Positions 15,395 through 23,018 of a stretch of 47,798 nucleotides of DNA are shown in pieces. The stretch lies in assembly GCA_051745085.1 (NCBI GenBank), contig JBNJDR010000011.1:1-47798 (forward strand), in the 5' to 3' direction. The notes under the pieces are model-generated. The model was not told the DNA's origin, did not search any database, and was given only the letters and a program-made list of their open reading frames with translations. Position numbers and translations under genes: made by a program. The stretch is from Halonatronomonas sp051745085 (GTDB taxonomy: Bacteria; Bacillota; Halanaerobiia; Halanaerobiales; Halarsenatibacteraceae). Each line of letters begins with the position of its first letter. Position 1 is the stretch's first letter.

Positions 15395-16807
15395 CTATAA
15401 CCCTAAAAATTCTCCTCTGATCAAACCCTCAATAAAGCCATCGAAGCCAACTATCTGCCACCGACCATCCCTTCGCTCTAAGCTTACATAATCACGAGCC
15501 TGCCAGTCGATCTTATTATCATCCGTATTAAGATAAAATATATAGCTAGCCTCCACGAGCGCTTCCGGACCATCCTGTAAAGTACGAATGTCCAGCTGCC
15601 TGATCCCGAAGAGTGAATCCTGACCAAAAGATGACTCCTCCTCTACTTCCAGATCGACCTCAGGCACCAATTCATCTTCATCTGTGTCTTCAAGATCATA
15701 TAGTCGGCGCACACTTTCTATAACATGGGTTTCCGAAACCATCCTTCTTAATTGACCGAGATCTATTACAGCTGTATCTTCCAGCCTTACCACGTTCTTT
15801 TGATCAAGAGAATCATAAAATATCTCAGTCACTTCTGCTGGAGAATGTTCAGGATTAACATACTCATCATGACCAGCGGTATAAATAAATAAAAAAGCTC
15901 CTACAACAATAACAAAGATCGTTAAAAAGACATGCCATCTTTGTTTTAAATTATACACAAAACTCTGTTTCCACTTAAATTTTTTCCTCTGCTGCTTTAA
16001 CTTCTTCTTCTGTTCTGAGGTTACTGAGACAGAAATCTGCTCATTTGAGCTTTTTAGCTTCTTTACTTCTGCCAGGAGTCTTTTGATTTCAGGCCTGTCA
16101 TCCGGGTCTACCTGCAGACACTCATCTATCAACTGGCTAAACTGGGGCGGTAATTCAGGTCGGATCTTTTCTGCCGCCAATCTTCTCCCATTTAAGATCC
16201 GGTCTAATAATTCAGTTTGGTCTCTCCCCTGATATGGTGGCTCGCCGGTCAAGAGGGTATAAATTATAACTCCCAGACTGAAGACTAAAGACTTCTCTCC
16301 TTTTTTCTGTTCACCTGTTTTTATATCTTCAGGAGGACGGTAATGATTTGGATCCAAAACTTGATCAGAATAATTATATCTAGTAATTATTTCAGCAAAA
16401 GGAGGCGGGATTATTCTGATATCTTGACTTTTTGTTAATCTGATATTTTCAAATGTAACGATATTCCAGTCATTTTCCCAGGGGGTGAGTTCGCTAAAGG
16501 TTTGCAGTATCTGTTCCCACCAGTTTAGAACTTTAGAAATCCTGCCTCCGCCAGCTTCTGGCCGCAGAGGTTCTACCCAATCTCCATCCGTCGCTAGCAG
16601 ATAATACCCTTTGTCTTTATGCTGTAACGCTTTGAATTCAACCAGATTGTTTTGACTATCTCGCGGCCAAAATTGCAAATTCGCTTTGATATTATCTCCA
16701 ATCTGCTTGATTACTCGAGAACGCGGAGTTTTCTCGGTAAACAAAGGGAAAGCATACAACCTCTCCTGGTTATATTCAATTTCTTCAAGCGCTTCTTTAT
16801 CTGTCAT
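15395..16807 (-). CDS. Membrane-anchored pseudokinase (Ser/Thr kinase-like C-lobe) with an extracytoplasmic domain
   Basis: A 470-residue protein. Residues 135-250 read like a kinase C-lobe: an activation-segment YRPPE in place of the usual APE, then VFSLGVIIYTLLTGEPPY (subdomain IX), and DPDDRPEIKRLLAEV (subdomain XI). I find no glycine-rich loop, no HRD and no DFG, and the aspartate that normally precedes YSLG is absent, so catalysis is unlikely. One membrane helix lies at about 292-310. The remaining 160 residues outside look like a small alpha+beta domain, possibly NTF2-like (the ARDYVSLERRDGRWQIVGFDG end). ATG at 16807 has AGGGGG 8 bases upstream and replaces a GTG 11 codons earlier. Its role is unknown. 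Confidence 0.7.
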   Translation of the reverse strand: MTDKEALEEIEYNQERLYAFPLFTEKTPRSRVIKQIGDNIKANLQFWPRDSQNNLVEFKALQHKDKGYYLLATDGDWVEPLRPEAGGGRISKVLNWWEQILQTFSELTPWENDWNIVTFENIRLTKSQDIRIIPPPFAEIITRYNYSDQVLDPNHYRPPEDIKTGEQKKGEKSLVFSLGVIIYTLLTGEPPYQGRDQTELLDRILNGRRLAAEKIRPELPPQFSQLIDECLQVDPDDRPEIKRLLAEVKKLKSSNEQISVSVTSEQKKKLKQQRKKFKWKQSFVYNLKQRWHVFLTIFVIVVGAFLFIYTAGHDEYVNPEHSPAEVTEIFYDSLDQKNVVRLEDTAVIDLGQLRRMVSETHVIESVRRLYDLEDTDEDELVPEVDLEVEEESSFGQDSLFGIRQLDIRTLQDGPEALVEASYIFYLNTDDNKIDWQARDYVSLERRDGRWQIVGFDGFIEGLIRGEFLGL

Positions 16808-16836
16808 CAACAAAACCCCCTGGGCCAAAAATATGA

Positions 16837-18510
16837 TCACCTAATCTGCTTATATATTCGAGCTTCATATGGTTCTAATGGAGGCAGAACATCCGCTGGA
16901 TGATCTGCTCTTTCTTTGTAATTACCGGTAATATATTCGAGATATTCACTGTATGAATCTGCTAAAAATTGTTGTTTTTCAACCGAAAAATTTAATAAAA
17001 TCAAAAACGTCTCATCTCTATCGCGGCGCCAGTAGGCGAAAATCTCTTCATCTTCCGGAGCAACCTGCTCAAAAGTTCCCGAAATTAAAGCAGGATGCTG
17101 CTCCCGCAATTCCATGATTTTTTTATAATAATTTAAAATTGATTCAGGGTCCTGCTTTTGCTCTGTAACATTTATCTCCAAATAATTAGAGTTAACTCTC
17201 AACCATGGTTCTGCCTGACTGAAGCCTGCATCGGGTTTATCTGACCACTGCATCGGAGTTCGACTGTTATCCCGACCTACTTCACTAATTTTTCCTAGGA
17301 TATCTGCAGATTTTAAGCCCTGTTCCCGGGCTTCCCGATAATAATTTTGCGATTCTACATCACGAATTTCATCAATATCAGTAAAATTGTAGTTCGTCAT
17401 GCCTATCTCCTCCCCCTGATAAATAAAGGGGGTGGCCGGCAGAGTTAACGTAAGGGTAGCTAGCGTAGTTGCAGACTCATAGTGATGCGCCTGGGGATCA
17501 CCGAAGCGAGAAACAGCTCTAGGTTGATCATGATTATTCAAGTAGAATGCATTCCACCCCTCGGGCCTGATAGCAGCATCCCAGTTAGTAATAATCTTCT
17601 TGAATTCAGATAGATCAAAGCCAATCTGATCCCATTTGCTTGTCCCCTGATCTACCTGTACATGTTCGAAATGGATCAGCATATCCAATGGGCGATCAGC
17701 GCTGCCGACATATCTTTTAGCAGTTTCAGGGCTGGTCGCAATAGTTTCTCCAATAGCCACCATCTCATAGTTATCAAAAACTTCTCGCTTCATCTCCGCT
17801 AAATACCCATCCAGGCGAGGACCATTAGCGAAATAAGGAGTGCCATCTCCATACTGCTGACCGGACCGAACCTGACCGTCGGGATAATCATCCGTCTTAT
17901 CCAGCAGGTTAATCACATCCAGTCTGAAACCATCCACTCCTTTATCCAACCAGTGCCGCATCATTTTATAAATTTCCTGACGAAGCTGTGGATTCTCCCA
18001 GTTAAGATCGGGCTGTTTTTTATGAAAAAGGTGAAGGTAATATTCCTCTCTCAATCCATCCCAGGCCCAGGCTGAGCCGCCGAAGAAAGATCCCCAATTA
18101 GACGGTGATCGATCAGGAGAACCAGACTGCCAGTGGTAGAAATCCCCGAAAGGGCCAGCGGGATCCCGCCGGGATTTTTGGAACCAGCTGTGCTCATCGG
18201 AGGTGTGATTAACCACCATATCCAGGATCAGTCTTATCTCCCGGCGGTGAAGTTCGGTTAAAAGCTGCTGGAAATCTTCAAGGCTGCCGAACTCCGGTCT
18301 AATTTGATAATAATCGCTGATATCGTAACCGTTGTCGGCATCAGGAGAAACAAAAATGGGACTGAGCCAGAGCATATCTACCCCTAAATATTCAAGATAA
18401 TCCAGGCGGGAAATTATCCCGGGAATATCTCCTATGCCATCGCCATTACTGTCCTGAAAACTTTTGGGATATATTTGATAAAGTACCCCTTCTTTCCACC
18501 ATTTAGCCAA
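16837..18510 (-). CDS. Alpha-glucosidase / oligo-1,6-glucosidase, GH13
   Basis: A cytoplasmic GH13 enzyme of 557 residues that splits glucose from malto- or isomalto-oligosaccharides or a related disaccharide. The four GH13 regions are visible: DMVVNHTSDEHSWF (region I), DGFRLDVINLL with the nucleophile Asp (II), AIGETIA with the acid/base Glu (III) and YLNNHDQPRAVSRFGD (IV). There is no signal peptide. The start is TTG with GGAGG 7 bases upstream. It lies 23 bases after pgi, so the released glucose, once phosphorylated, would feed glycolysis. Trehalose-6-phosphate hydrolase is a close relative and cannot be fully excluded. Confidence 0.88.
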   Translation of the reverse strand: MAKWWKEGVLYQIYPKSFQDSNGDGIGDIPGIISRLDYLEYLGVDMLWLSPIFVSPDADNGYDISDYYQIRPEFGSLEDFQQLLTELHRREIRLILDMVVNHTSDEHSWFQKSRRDPAGPFGDFYHWQSGSPDRSPSNWGSFFGGSAWAWDGLREEYYLHLFHKKQPDLNWENPQLRQEIYKMMRHWLDKGVDGFRLDVINLLDKTDDYPDGQVRSGQQYGDGTPYFANGPRLDGYLAEMKREVFDNYEMVAIGETIATSPETAKRYVGSADRPLDMLIHFEHVQVDQGTSKWDQIGFDLSEFKKIITNWDAAIRPEGWNAFYLNNHDQPRAVSRFGDPQAHHYESATTLATLTLTLPATPFIYQGEEIGMTNYNFTDIDEIRDVESQNYYREAREQGLKSADILGKISEVGRDNSRTPMQWSDKPDAGFSQAEPWLRVNSNYLEINVTEQKQDPESILNYYKKIMELREQHPALISGTFEQVAPEDEEIFAYWRRDRDETFLILLNFSVEKQQFLADSYSEYLEYITGNYKERADHPADVLPPLEPYEARIYKQIR

Positions 18511-18533
18511 TTTTTCTCCTCCTCACATAAAAC

Positions 18534-19934
18534 CTAGAGAATATAATCAGAATTAGGTTCCGACCGGTCTCTAAATTCTTGCCCTTTTTCTTTATACCCT
18601 TTTCGTCCTAAAATACCATAAGTAAACTCTTTACCCAGTTCTACCCCGGGCTGGTTAAAGGCATTAACATTTAAAAGTTCACCGACAAAGGCGGTTTCCA
18701 GCTCCAGCAGGTAAATAAACTGGCCCACAGTATATTCGTTTACTTCCGGAAAAATAATGGTATTGTTCAGTCTATTCCTTTCTGTAAGGGCCAATTCAGT
18801 GGCTTTTTTCTCTATATTCAAGAGATCCCCCAGCTTATTACCCCCCAGATAATTAACCCCGTCCAGATCCTGATATAATTTAGGTATTTCCAGATCTACA
18901 TCGTGATTTTCCACCTCAAGGAAAGTAATAACTTTATCGTACGGTCCTTCCATATACAGTTGAACTTGCGAATGCTGATCTGTTGCCCCCACGGCATTAA
19001 CAGGGGTAGGGCCGGTATTGACCTTCTGCCCGGATCGATCGACCTCTTTCCCTAGTGATTCAGCCCAGAGCTGCCGATACCAGTCAGCGAAATCCTTCAG
19101 CAGGTGGCTGTAAGCCATCATAACAGAGATGGATTTCCCCTGCTGAAAAGCCAGATACTGTAGAACCCCATGCAGATAAGCGGGGTTATCCCACAATTCT
19201 GGAGCTGCAGTCCTTTCTGCCATAGCTGCTGCACCTGCCAGTAGCTCTTCGATATCTATGCCGGCAAAAGCCGCTGAAATTAAACCAACCGGGGTCAGTA
19301 CGGAAAACCTGCCGCCGACGTTTTCTGGTATATTAAAGACAGGAAAGTTTTCTCGACCGGCGATCTCGATCAGGAAACCAGAGTCTTTACTGGTAGTAGC
19401 AATAAAATGATCTTTCACTGCCTCTTCGCCTAATTCATCTGCCACCGCTTTTCTAGCCAGAAGATACTGACTCATAGTTTCGGCCGTACTGCCAGATTTT
19501 GAAATAACGTTGAAGACCGTTTTACTTAAATCTAAACTCTCCATGAGACTGGTAAATCTAACTGGGTCTACGTTGTCAGGCACGAATATACGGGGATAAT
19601 CACCTCTATAATTAGGATTCAAATTGTAATAAGGCTTGTTCAGGGCAGTCTGAAGGGCAATATTACCTAAGGCAGAACCACCTATACCCAGCACCACAAA
19701 ATTATCGTAGGCTTTTGCTTTTTCCTCGGCAAAAGACTTTATATCCTGAACGACCTCACTCTGGCCTTCCGGCAAATCCATAAACCCGGGCTTCATCCTT
19801 GAAATGGCCTGATGAGCCCGATTGGCTTCTACAGCTAAATCATCTACATCAGCTCTGTCAATCCCATGGACAAGTCCGATATTCTCGGCAAACATGTTAT
19901 TCAAATCAACCTTTATTTCCTGCTTGGTTTCCAT
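18534..19934 (-). CDS. pgi: Glucose-6-phosphate isomerase
   Basis: Interconverts glucose-6-phosphate and fructose-6-phosphate in glycolysis. The 466-residue size fits the shorter bacterial form. Signatures are VLGIGGSALGNIALQ, the phosphate-binding NVISKSGSTAETMSQYLLAR, GGRFSVLTPVGLISAAFAGI, and near the end the catalytic-lysine region NAFNQPGVELGKEFTYGIL. AAGGAGGG precedes the ATG. It is embedded in the psuK-psuG-pgi-glucosidase run with short gaps. Confidence 0.97.
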   Translation of the reverse strand: METKQEIKVDLNNMFAENIGLVHGIDRADVDDLAVEANRAHQAISRMKPGFMDLPEGQSEVVQDIKSFAEEKAKAYDNFVVLGIGGSALGNIALQTALNKPYYNLNPNYRGDYPRIFVPDNVDPVRFTSLMESLDLSKTVFNVISKSGSTAETMSQYLLARKAVADELGEEAVKDHFIATTSKDSGFLIEIAGRENFPVFNIPENVGGRFSVLTPVGLISAAFAGIDIEELLAGAAAMAERTAAPELWDNPAYLHGVLQYLAFQQGKSISVMMAYSHLLKDFADWYRQLWAESLGKEVDRSGQKVNTGPTPVNAVGATDQHSQVQLYMEGPYDKVITFLEVENHDVDLEIPKLYQDLDGVNYLGGNKLGDLLNIEKKATELALTERNRLNNTIIFPEVNEYTVGQFIYLLELETAFVGELLNVNAFNQPGVELGKEFTYGILGRKGYKEKGQEFRDRSEPNSDYIL

Positions 19935-19965
19935 AAAAATATCCCTCCTTGGGTCTCCCCTTAAC

Positions 19966-20898
19966 TTAAAGCTTATAGCCAGATGCTAAAAATTGTTGAT
20001 AGGCCAGGGCAATATCGGCCCCCAGACGAGCATTATTCTTAACTAAAGCGATGTTGGCCTCCAGACTTCTGCCTTCGGTTATAGTCTTGATTTTATCCAG
20101 TAGAAACGGGGTCAATTCCCGGCCAGTAATGTTTTTATCCTCCGCTTCTTGAAGGGCTTTTTCTATTTCGGGATTTATTTCCTGAGCAGGGATTTCAGCC
20201 GCTTCAGGAATGGGATTAGCCACTAAAATTCCCGTCTGCAATTCCAGGGACTGTTGAGCGGCTATCAGCCGGGCAAGATCACGAACTGTATCAACCCGAA
20301 GGGGGGCTGTGATCCCGCTCTGGCGAGAATAAAATGCCGGTAACTCATCACTTCTATATGCTATCACAGGCACTCCTTCTGTCTCCAACCTTTCGTAAGT
20401 TAAGGGCAGATCCAGAATAGCTTTCGCCCCCGCAGCGATCACCGTAACCGGGGTCCGGCCTAATTCGGTTATGTCCGCCGATATATCGAAGGTCTGACTA
20501 CCATGGCGGTGAACCCCGCCGATCCCTCCAGTGACAAAAAACTTAATCCCAGCCCTAGCGGCAACGGCCATCGTGCCTGCTACCGTTGTGGCTCCGTTCT
20601 TCCGGGTAGATGCTGCCCAGGCCAGGTCTCTTCGACTAACCTTTACTACGTCACCTGCCTCAGCCAGATGGGTAATTTCTGCTTCAGTCAAACCAACCTT
20701 TATTTTACCCCCTACCAGAGCGATAGTGGCCGGTACGGCCCCTATATCTCTAATGATGTTTTCCACCTCAAGCGCAGTCTCCACATTTTCCGGATAGGGC
20801 ATCCCATGGGTAATTATCGTGGATTCAAGGGCAACAACCGGCTTAGATTGATACTTAGCTTCCTGAACTGCAGGAGCTATATCTAGCAATTCACTCAT
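19966..20898 (-). CDS. psuG: Pseudouridine-5'-phosphate glycosidase
   Basis: Splits pseudouridine-5'-phosphate into uracil and ribose-5-phosphate. The 310 residues have the usual family blocks: VALESTIITHGMPYPENVETA at the start, ALVGGKIKVGLT, VSRRDLAWA, TTVAGTMAVAARAGIKFFVT with the catalytic lysine, GGIGGVHRHG and the ending with NANIALVKNNARLGADIA. It lies 15 bases after the PfkB kinase gene, which would supply its phosphorylated substrate, making a nucleoside-salvage pair. Confidence 0.96.
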   Translation of the reverse strand: MSELLDIAPAVQEAKYQSKPVVALESTIITHGMPYPENVETALEVENIIRDIGAVPATIALVGGKIKVGLTEAEITHLAEAGDVVKVSRRDLAWAASTRKNGATTVAGTMAVAARAGIKFFVTGGIGGVHRHGSQTFDISADITELGRTPVTVIAAGAKAILDLPLTYERLETEGVPVIAYRSDELPAFYSRQSGITAPLRVDTVRDLARLIAAQQSLELQTGILVANPIPEAAEIPAQEINPEIEKALQEAEDKNITGRELTPFLLDKIKTITEGRSLEANIALVKNNARLGADIALAYQQFLASGYKL

Positions 20899-20913
20899 AA
20901 TATAAACACCTCT

Positions 20914-21861
20914 CTAGGTTAAATTAAAGTTAGATAAATCAGGAATCACCGTTTCTTGATATGTCACGGTCAGAGCGGCTATTTTTTGACCAAGCTGCAG
21001 GCTAGCTCTCTCCGTCCATCTCTGGCTCAAACCGTAAAGCAGACCTGCTGTGAGGGCATCTCCCGCCCCGGTTGTTTCCAGAACAGGCCCCTGAAGGGAA
21101 GGAGGCTCCTGCCAAAAAGCTTCCGTTTGGCCCACATAAATTGCGCCTTTTTTACCAAGGGTAACGATAACTTCCGTGTGCGGACTAAAAACTTCTCTTT
21201 GCCCGGCAACTATCTCAATAAGTCCATCTATATCTTCGGCTGTAATCAATTTATCTAATTTTTTCCTACTATATGAATAAAGATAGGCGAATTCGATCAG
21301 GTTAGGTGTAATAAAATCAAGATCTCCTAACCGGCCTTTAACTTTTTCTGCTTTCTCCAGAGAAACTGGATCAACCACAATTTGAGCCCGTAAATCAGCC
21401 TCCAATAACCATTTGATAGCACTGGAGTTTAAATTGGTATCTATAAATATCCAATCTGCTTCGGTTAAAACTGAGGAACACCGGTCCAGATACTCAGAAT
21501 TTATCTCGGCAATAATATCCATCGCATTGATAGCTCCGACAAGCTCACCTGAGTTATCCAGCACCGCCAAATAAACCCCCGTTTTCTTCTCCTGTACTTT
21601 TTTAATATATTCCAGATTGACCCCGGTTTTTCCTGTTTCTGAGAGAACGATCTCACCAGTTTTATCTTCACCAACGGCGGTAAGCAAACTGACATCTCCA
21701 CCTAATTGGGCCAGAGCAGCTGCTATATTGCGGCCAACCCCACCAGCACTCTCGGAGACCTTTCCGGAATTAGAGCTGCCAGACTGAAAATTCCCCCGGG
21801 AGTAACCCTTTATATCTAAATTTGCTCCTCCGATAATGATCAGCTTTGCTCCTGCTTGCAT
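20914..21861 (-). CDS. psuK: PfkB-family sugar kinase, probable pseudouridine kinase
   Basis: A 315-residue ribokinase-like (PfkB) protein. The N-terminal signature is IIIGGANLDIKGYS with SAGGVGRNIAAALAQLGG, and the C-terminal signature ETTGAGDALTAGLLYGL holds the catalytic Asp and anion hole. Being directly before psuG, it is most likely the pseudouridine kinase. It is the first gene of the run that continues to nadE. AGGAGA precedes its ATG. Confidence 0.88.
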   Translation of the reverse strand: MQAGAKLIIIGGANLDIKGYSRGNFQSGSSNSGKVSESAGGVGRNIAAALAQLGGDVSLLTAVGEDKTGEIVLSETGKTGVNLEYIKKVQEKKTGVYLAVLDNSGELVGAINAMDIIAEINSEYLDRCSSVLTEADWIFIDTNLNSSAIKWLLEADLRAQIVVDPVSLEKAEKVKGRLGDLDFITPNLIEFAYLYSYSRKKLDKLITAEDIDGLIEIVAGQREVFSPHTEVIVTLGKKGAIYVGQTEAFWQEPPSLQGPVLETTGAGDALTAGLLYGLSQRWTERASLQLGQKIAALTVTYQETVIPDLSNFNLT

Positions 21862-21894
21862 AATTATATCATCTCCTGTAGCAGTACTAAAGCA

Positions 21895-21926
21895 AATAAC
21901 CCCCGGTGTGCTCCACCGAGGGTTTT
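21895..21926. terminator. Hairpin terminator between superoxide reductase and psuK
   Basis: AACCCCCGGTG (21898-21908) pairs with CACCGAGGGTT (21914-21924) with one mismatch. It follows the superoxide reductase stop codon on the minus strand; T residues flank it on both sides, more strongly on the plus-strand side. Confidence 0.7.
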
Positions 21927-21947
21927 ATTATTTATAATAAATTATGT

Positions 21948-22298
21948 TTACTCTACAGTAATTTCTTTACTGGCTTCCCACTGCCCATGCAGGTTACAAT
22001 TTTCAAAGACTCTTAAGGTTGCTGATTCATCTAACTTAATTTTAAGGGTAGCTTCTGCTTTTACTTCATGGGTGAAATCAACCCGAGCAAGCTGGAAATA
22101 GTTTGCATAAACTTCGAAATACTGAATAAAGTGTCCCTCTTCCATGGGATGCTCGATCTCTTTACCCATTTCCACGGTCACGTCAAAATATTCACCTTTT
22201 TTAACTGTGTCAGGACAGGTAATGTGAGGAACGTGCTTCTTTTCTAAAGCTGTCTTATCATTAGGATTTTCTAAAGTATTAATATCGTACTTTGACAT
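21948..22298 (-). CDS. Superoxide reductase (neelaredoxin type)
   Basis: Reduces superoxide to hydrogen peroxide with a mononuclear iron. The 116 residues correspond to the one-iron class, lacking the N-terminal desulforedoxin domain. The iron ligands are seen as His in KKHVPHI (residues 21-26), H50 in IEHPMEEGH, H56, and C101 with H104 in CNLHGQW. The Glu-Lys pair just before the first histidine matches the flexible active-site loop of this family. It lies 51 bases after rubrerythrin, which would remove the peroxide produced. Confidence 0.95.
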   Translation of the reverse strand: MSKYDINTLENPNDKTALEKKHVPHITCPDTVKKGEYFDVTVEMGKEIEHPMEEGHFIQYFEVYANYFQLARVDFTHEVKAEATLKIKLDESATLRVFENCNLHGQWEASKEITVE

Positions 22299-22349
22299 TT
22301 GAAATCCCCCTTTTTAATTTAAGTCAATTGACATAACCAGCAAAATTAC

Positions 22350-22904
22350 TTAAGCAAAACTTTTGAATTTATCTTGTGGTTCTCCACATACCGGACAGTA
22401 ATCAGGAAGTTCATCTTTAATGGTGAAGCCGCATACTGAGCAAACGTGGACCTCATCCATGGCAAAATCTTCATCCTGCTCAACGGCAGCTTTAGCCTCA
22501 TTAAAAAGTCTCGAATGAGCCTTCTCTGCTTCCAGAGCATAATGAAATGATTTGATCGCATCATTTTCCTTCTGGTTTTTAGCTACAATAGAATAGGCAG
22601 GATACATCTGTTCTATTTCGTGATCTTCACCGGCAATTGCTCCTTTTAAATTAGATGCAGTATCTCCTAACCCAAAAACTGCACCAGAAGCCACCAGATG
22701 ATCGCCTTTAACGTTTTCTAAAGCATGAAAATGATTACGAGCATGAACATGTTCTGCATAAGCTACTGCTTCAAACAGAGTACTAACATTAGAATAGCCG
22801 TCTTCTTCTGCCTTATTACTCCAAACCATATACCTCTGATATGCCTGACTTTCTCCGCCAAAGGCAGAACGTAAATTTTCCGCTGTCATATCGTTTTCTA
22901 CCAT
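22350..22904 (-). CDS. Rubrerythrin
   Basis: A peroxide-reducing protein of 184 residues: an N-terminal ferritin-like diiron domain (FGGESQAYQRYMVWS, AYAEHVHARNHFHAL, FHYALEAEKAHSRLF) and a C-terminal rubredoxin domain with cysteines in CSVCGF and CPVCGEP. Start codons TTG, ATG and ATG compete; I chose ATG at 22904 because GAGGAG lies 9 bases before it, while the other two are too close. It is co-oriented with superoxide reductase, forming an oxygen-defence pair typical of strict anaerobes. Confidence 0.96.
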   Translation of the reverse strand: MVENDMTAENLRSAFGGESQAYQRYMVWSNKAEEDGYSNVSTLFEAVAYAEHVHARNHFHALENVKGDHLVASGAVFGLGDTASNLKGAIAGEDHEIEQMYPAYSIVAKNQKENDAIKSFHYALEAEKAHSRLFNEAKAAVEQDEDFAMDEVHVCSVCGFTIKDELPDYCPVCGEPQDKFKSFA

Positions 22905-23018
22905 ACGCATCAACTCCTCAGAATGATTATTTGCTGATTAAACTTTAAAATCATTGTACTGTCATACATTTTAATGATACCACCAGTAGCAATTATTGTC
23001 AAGCACAGCGACAAAGCA

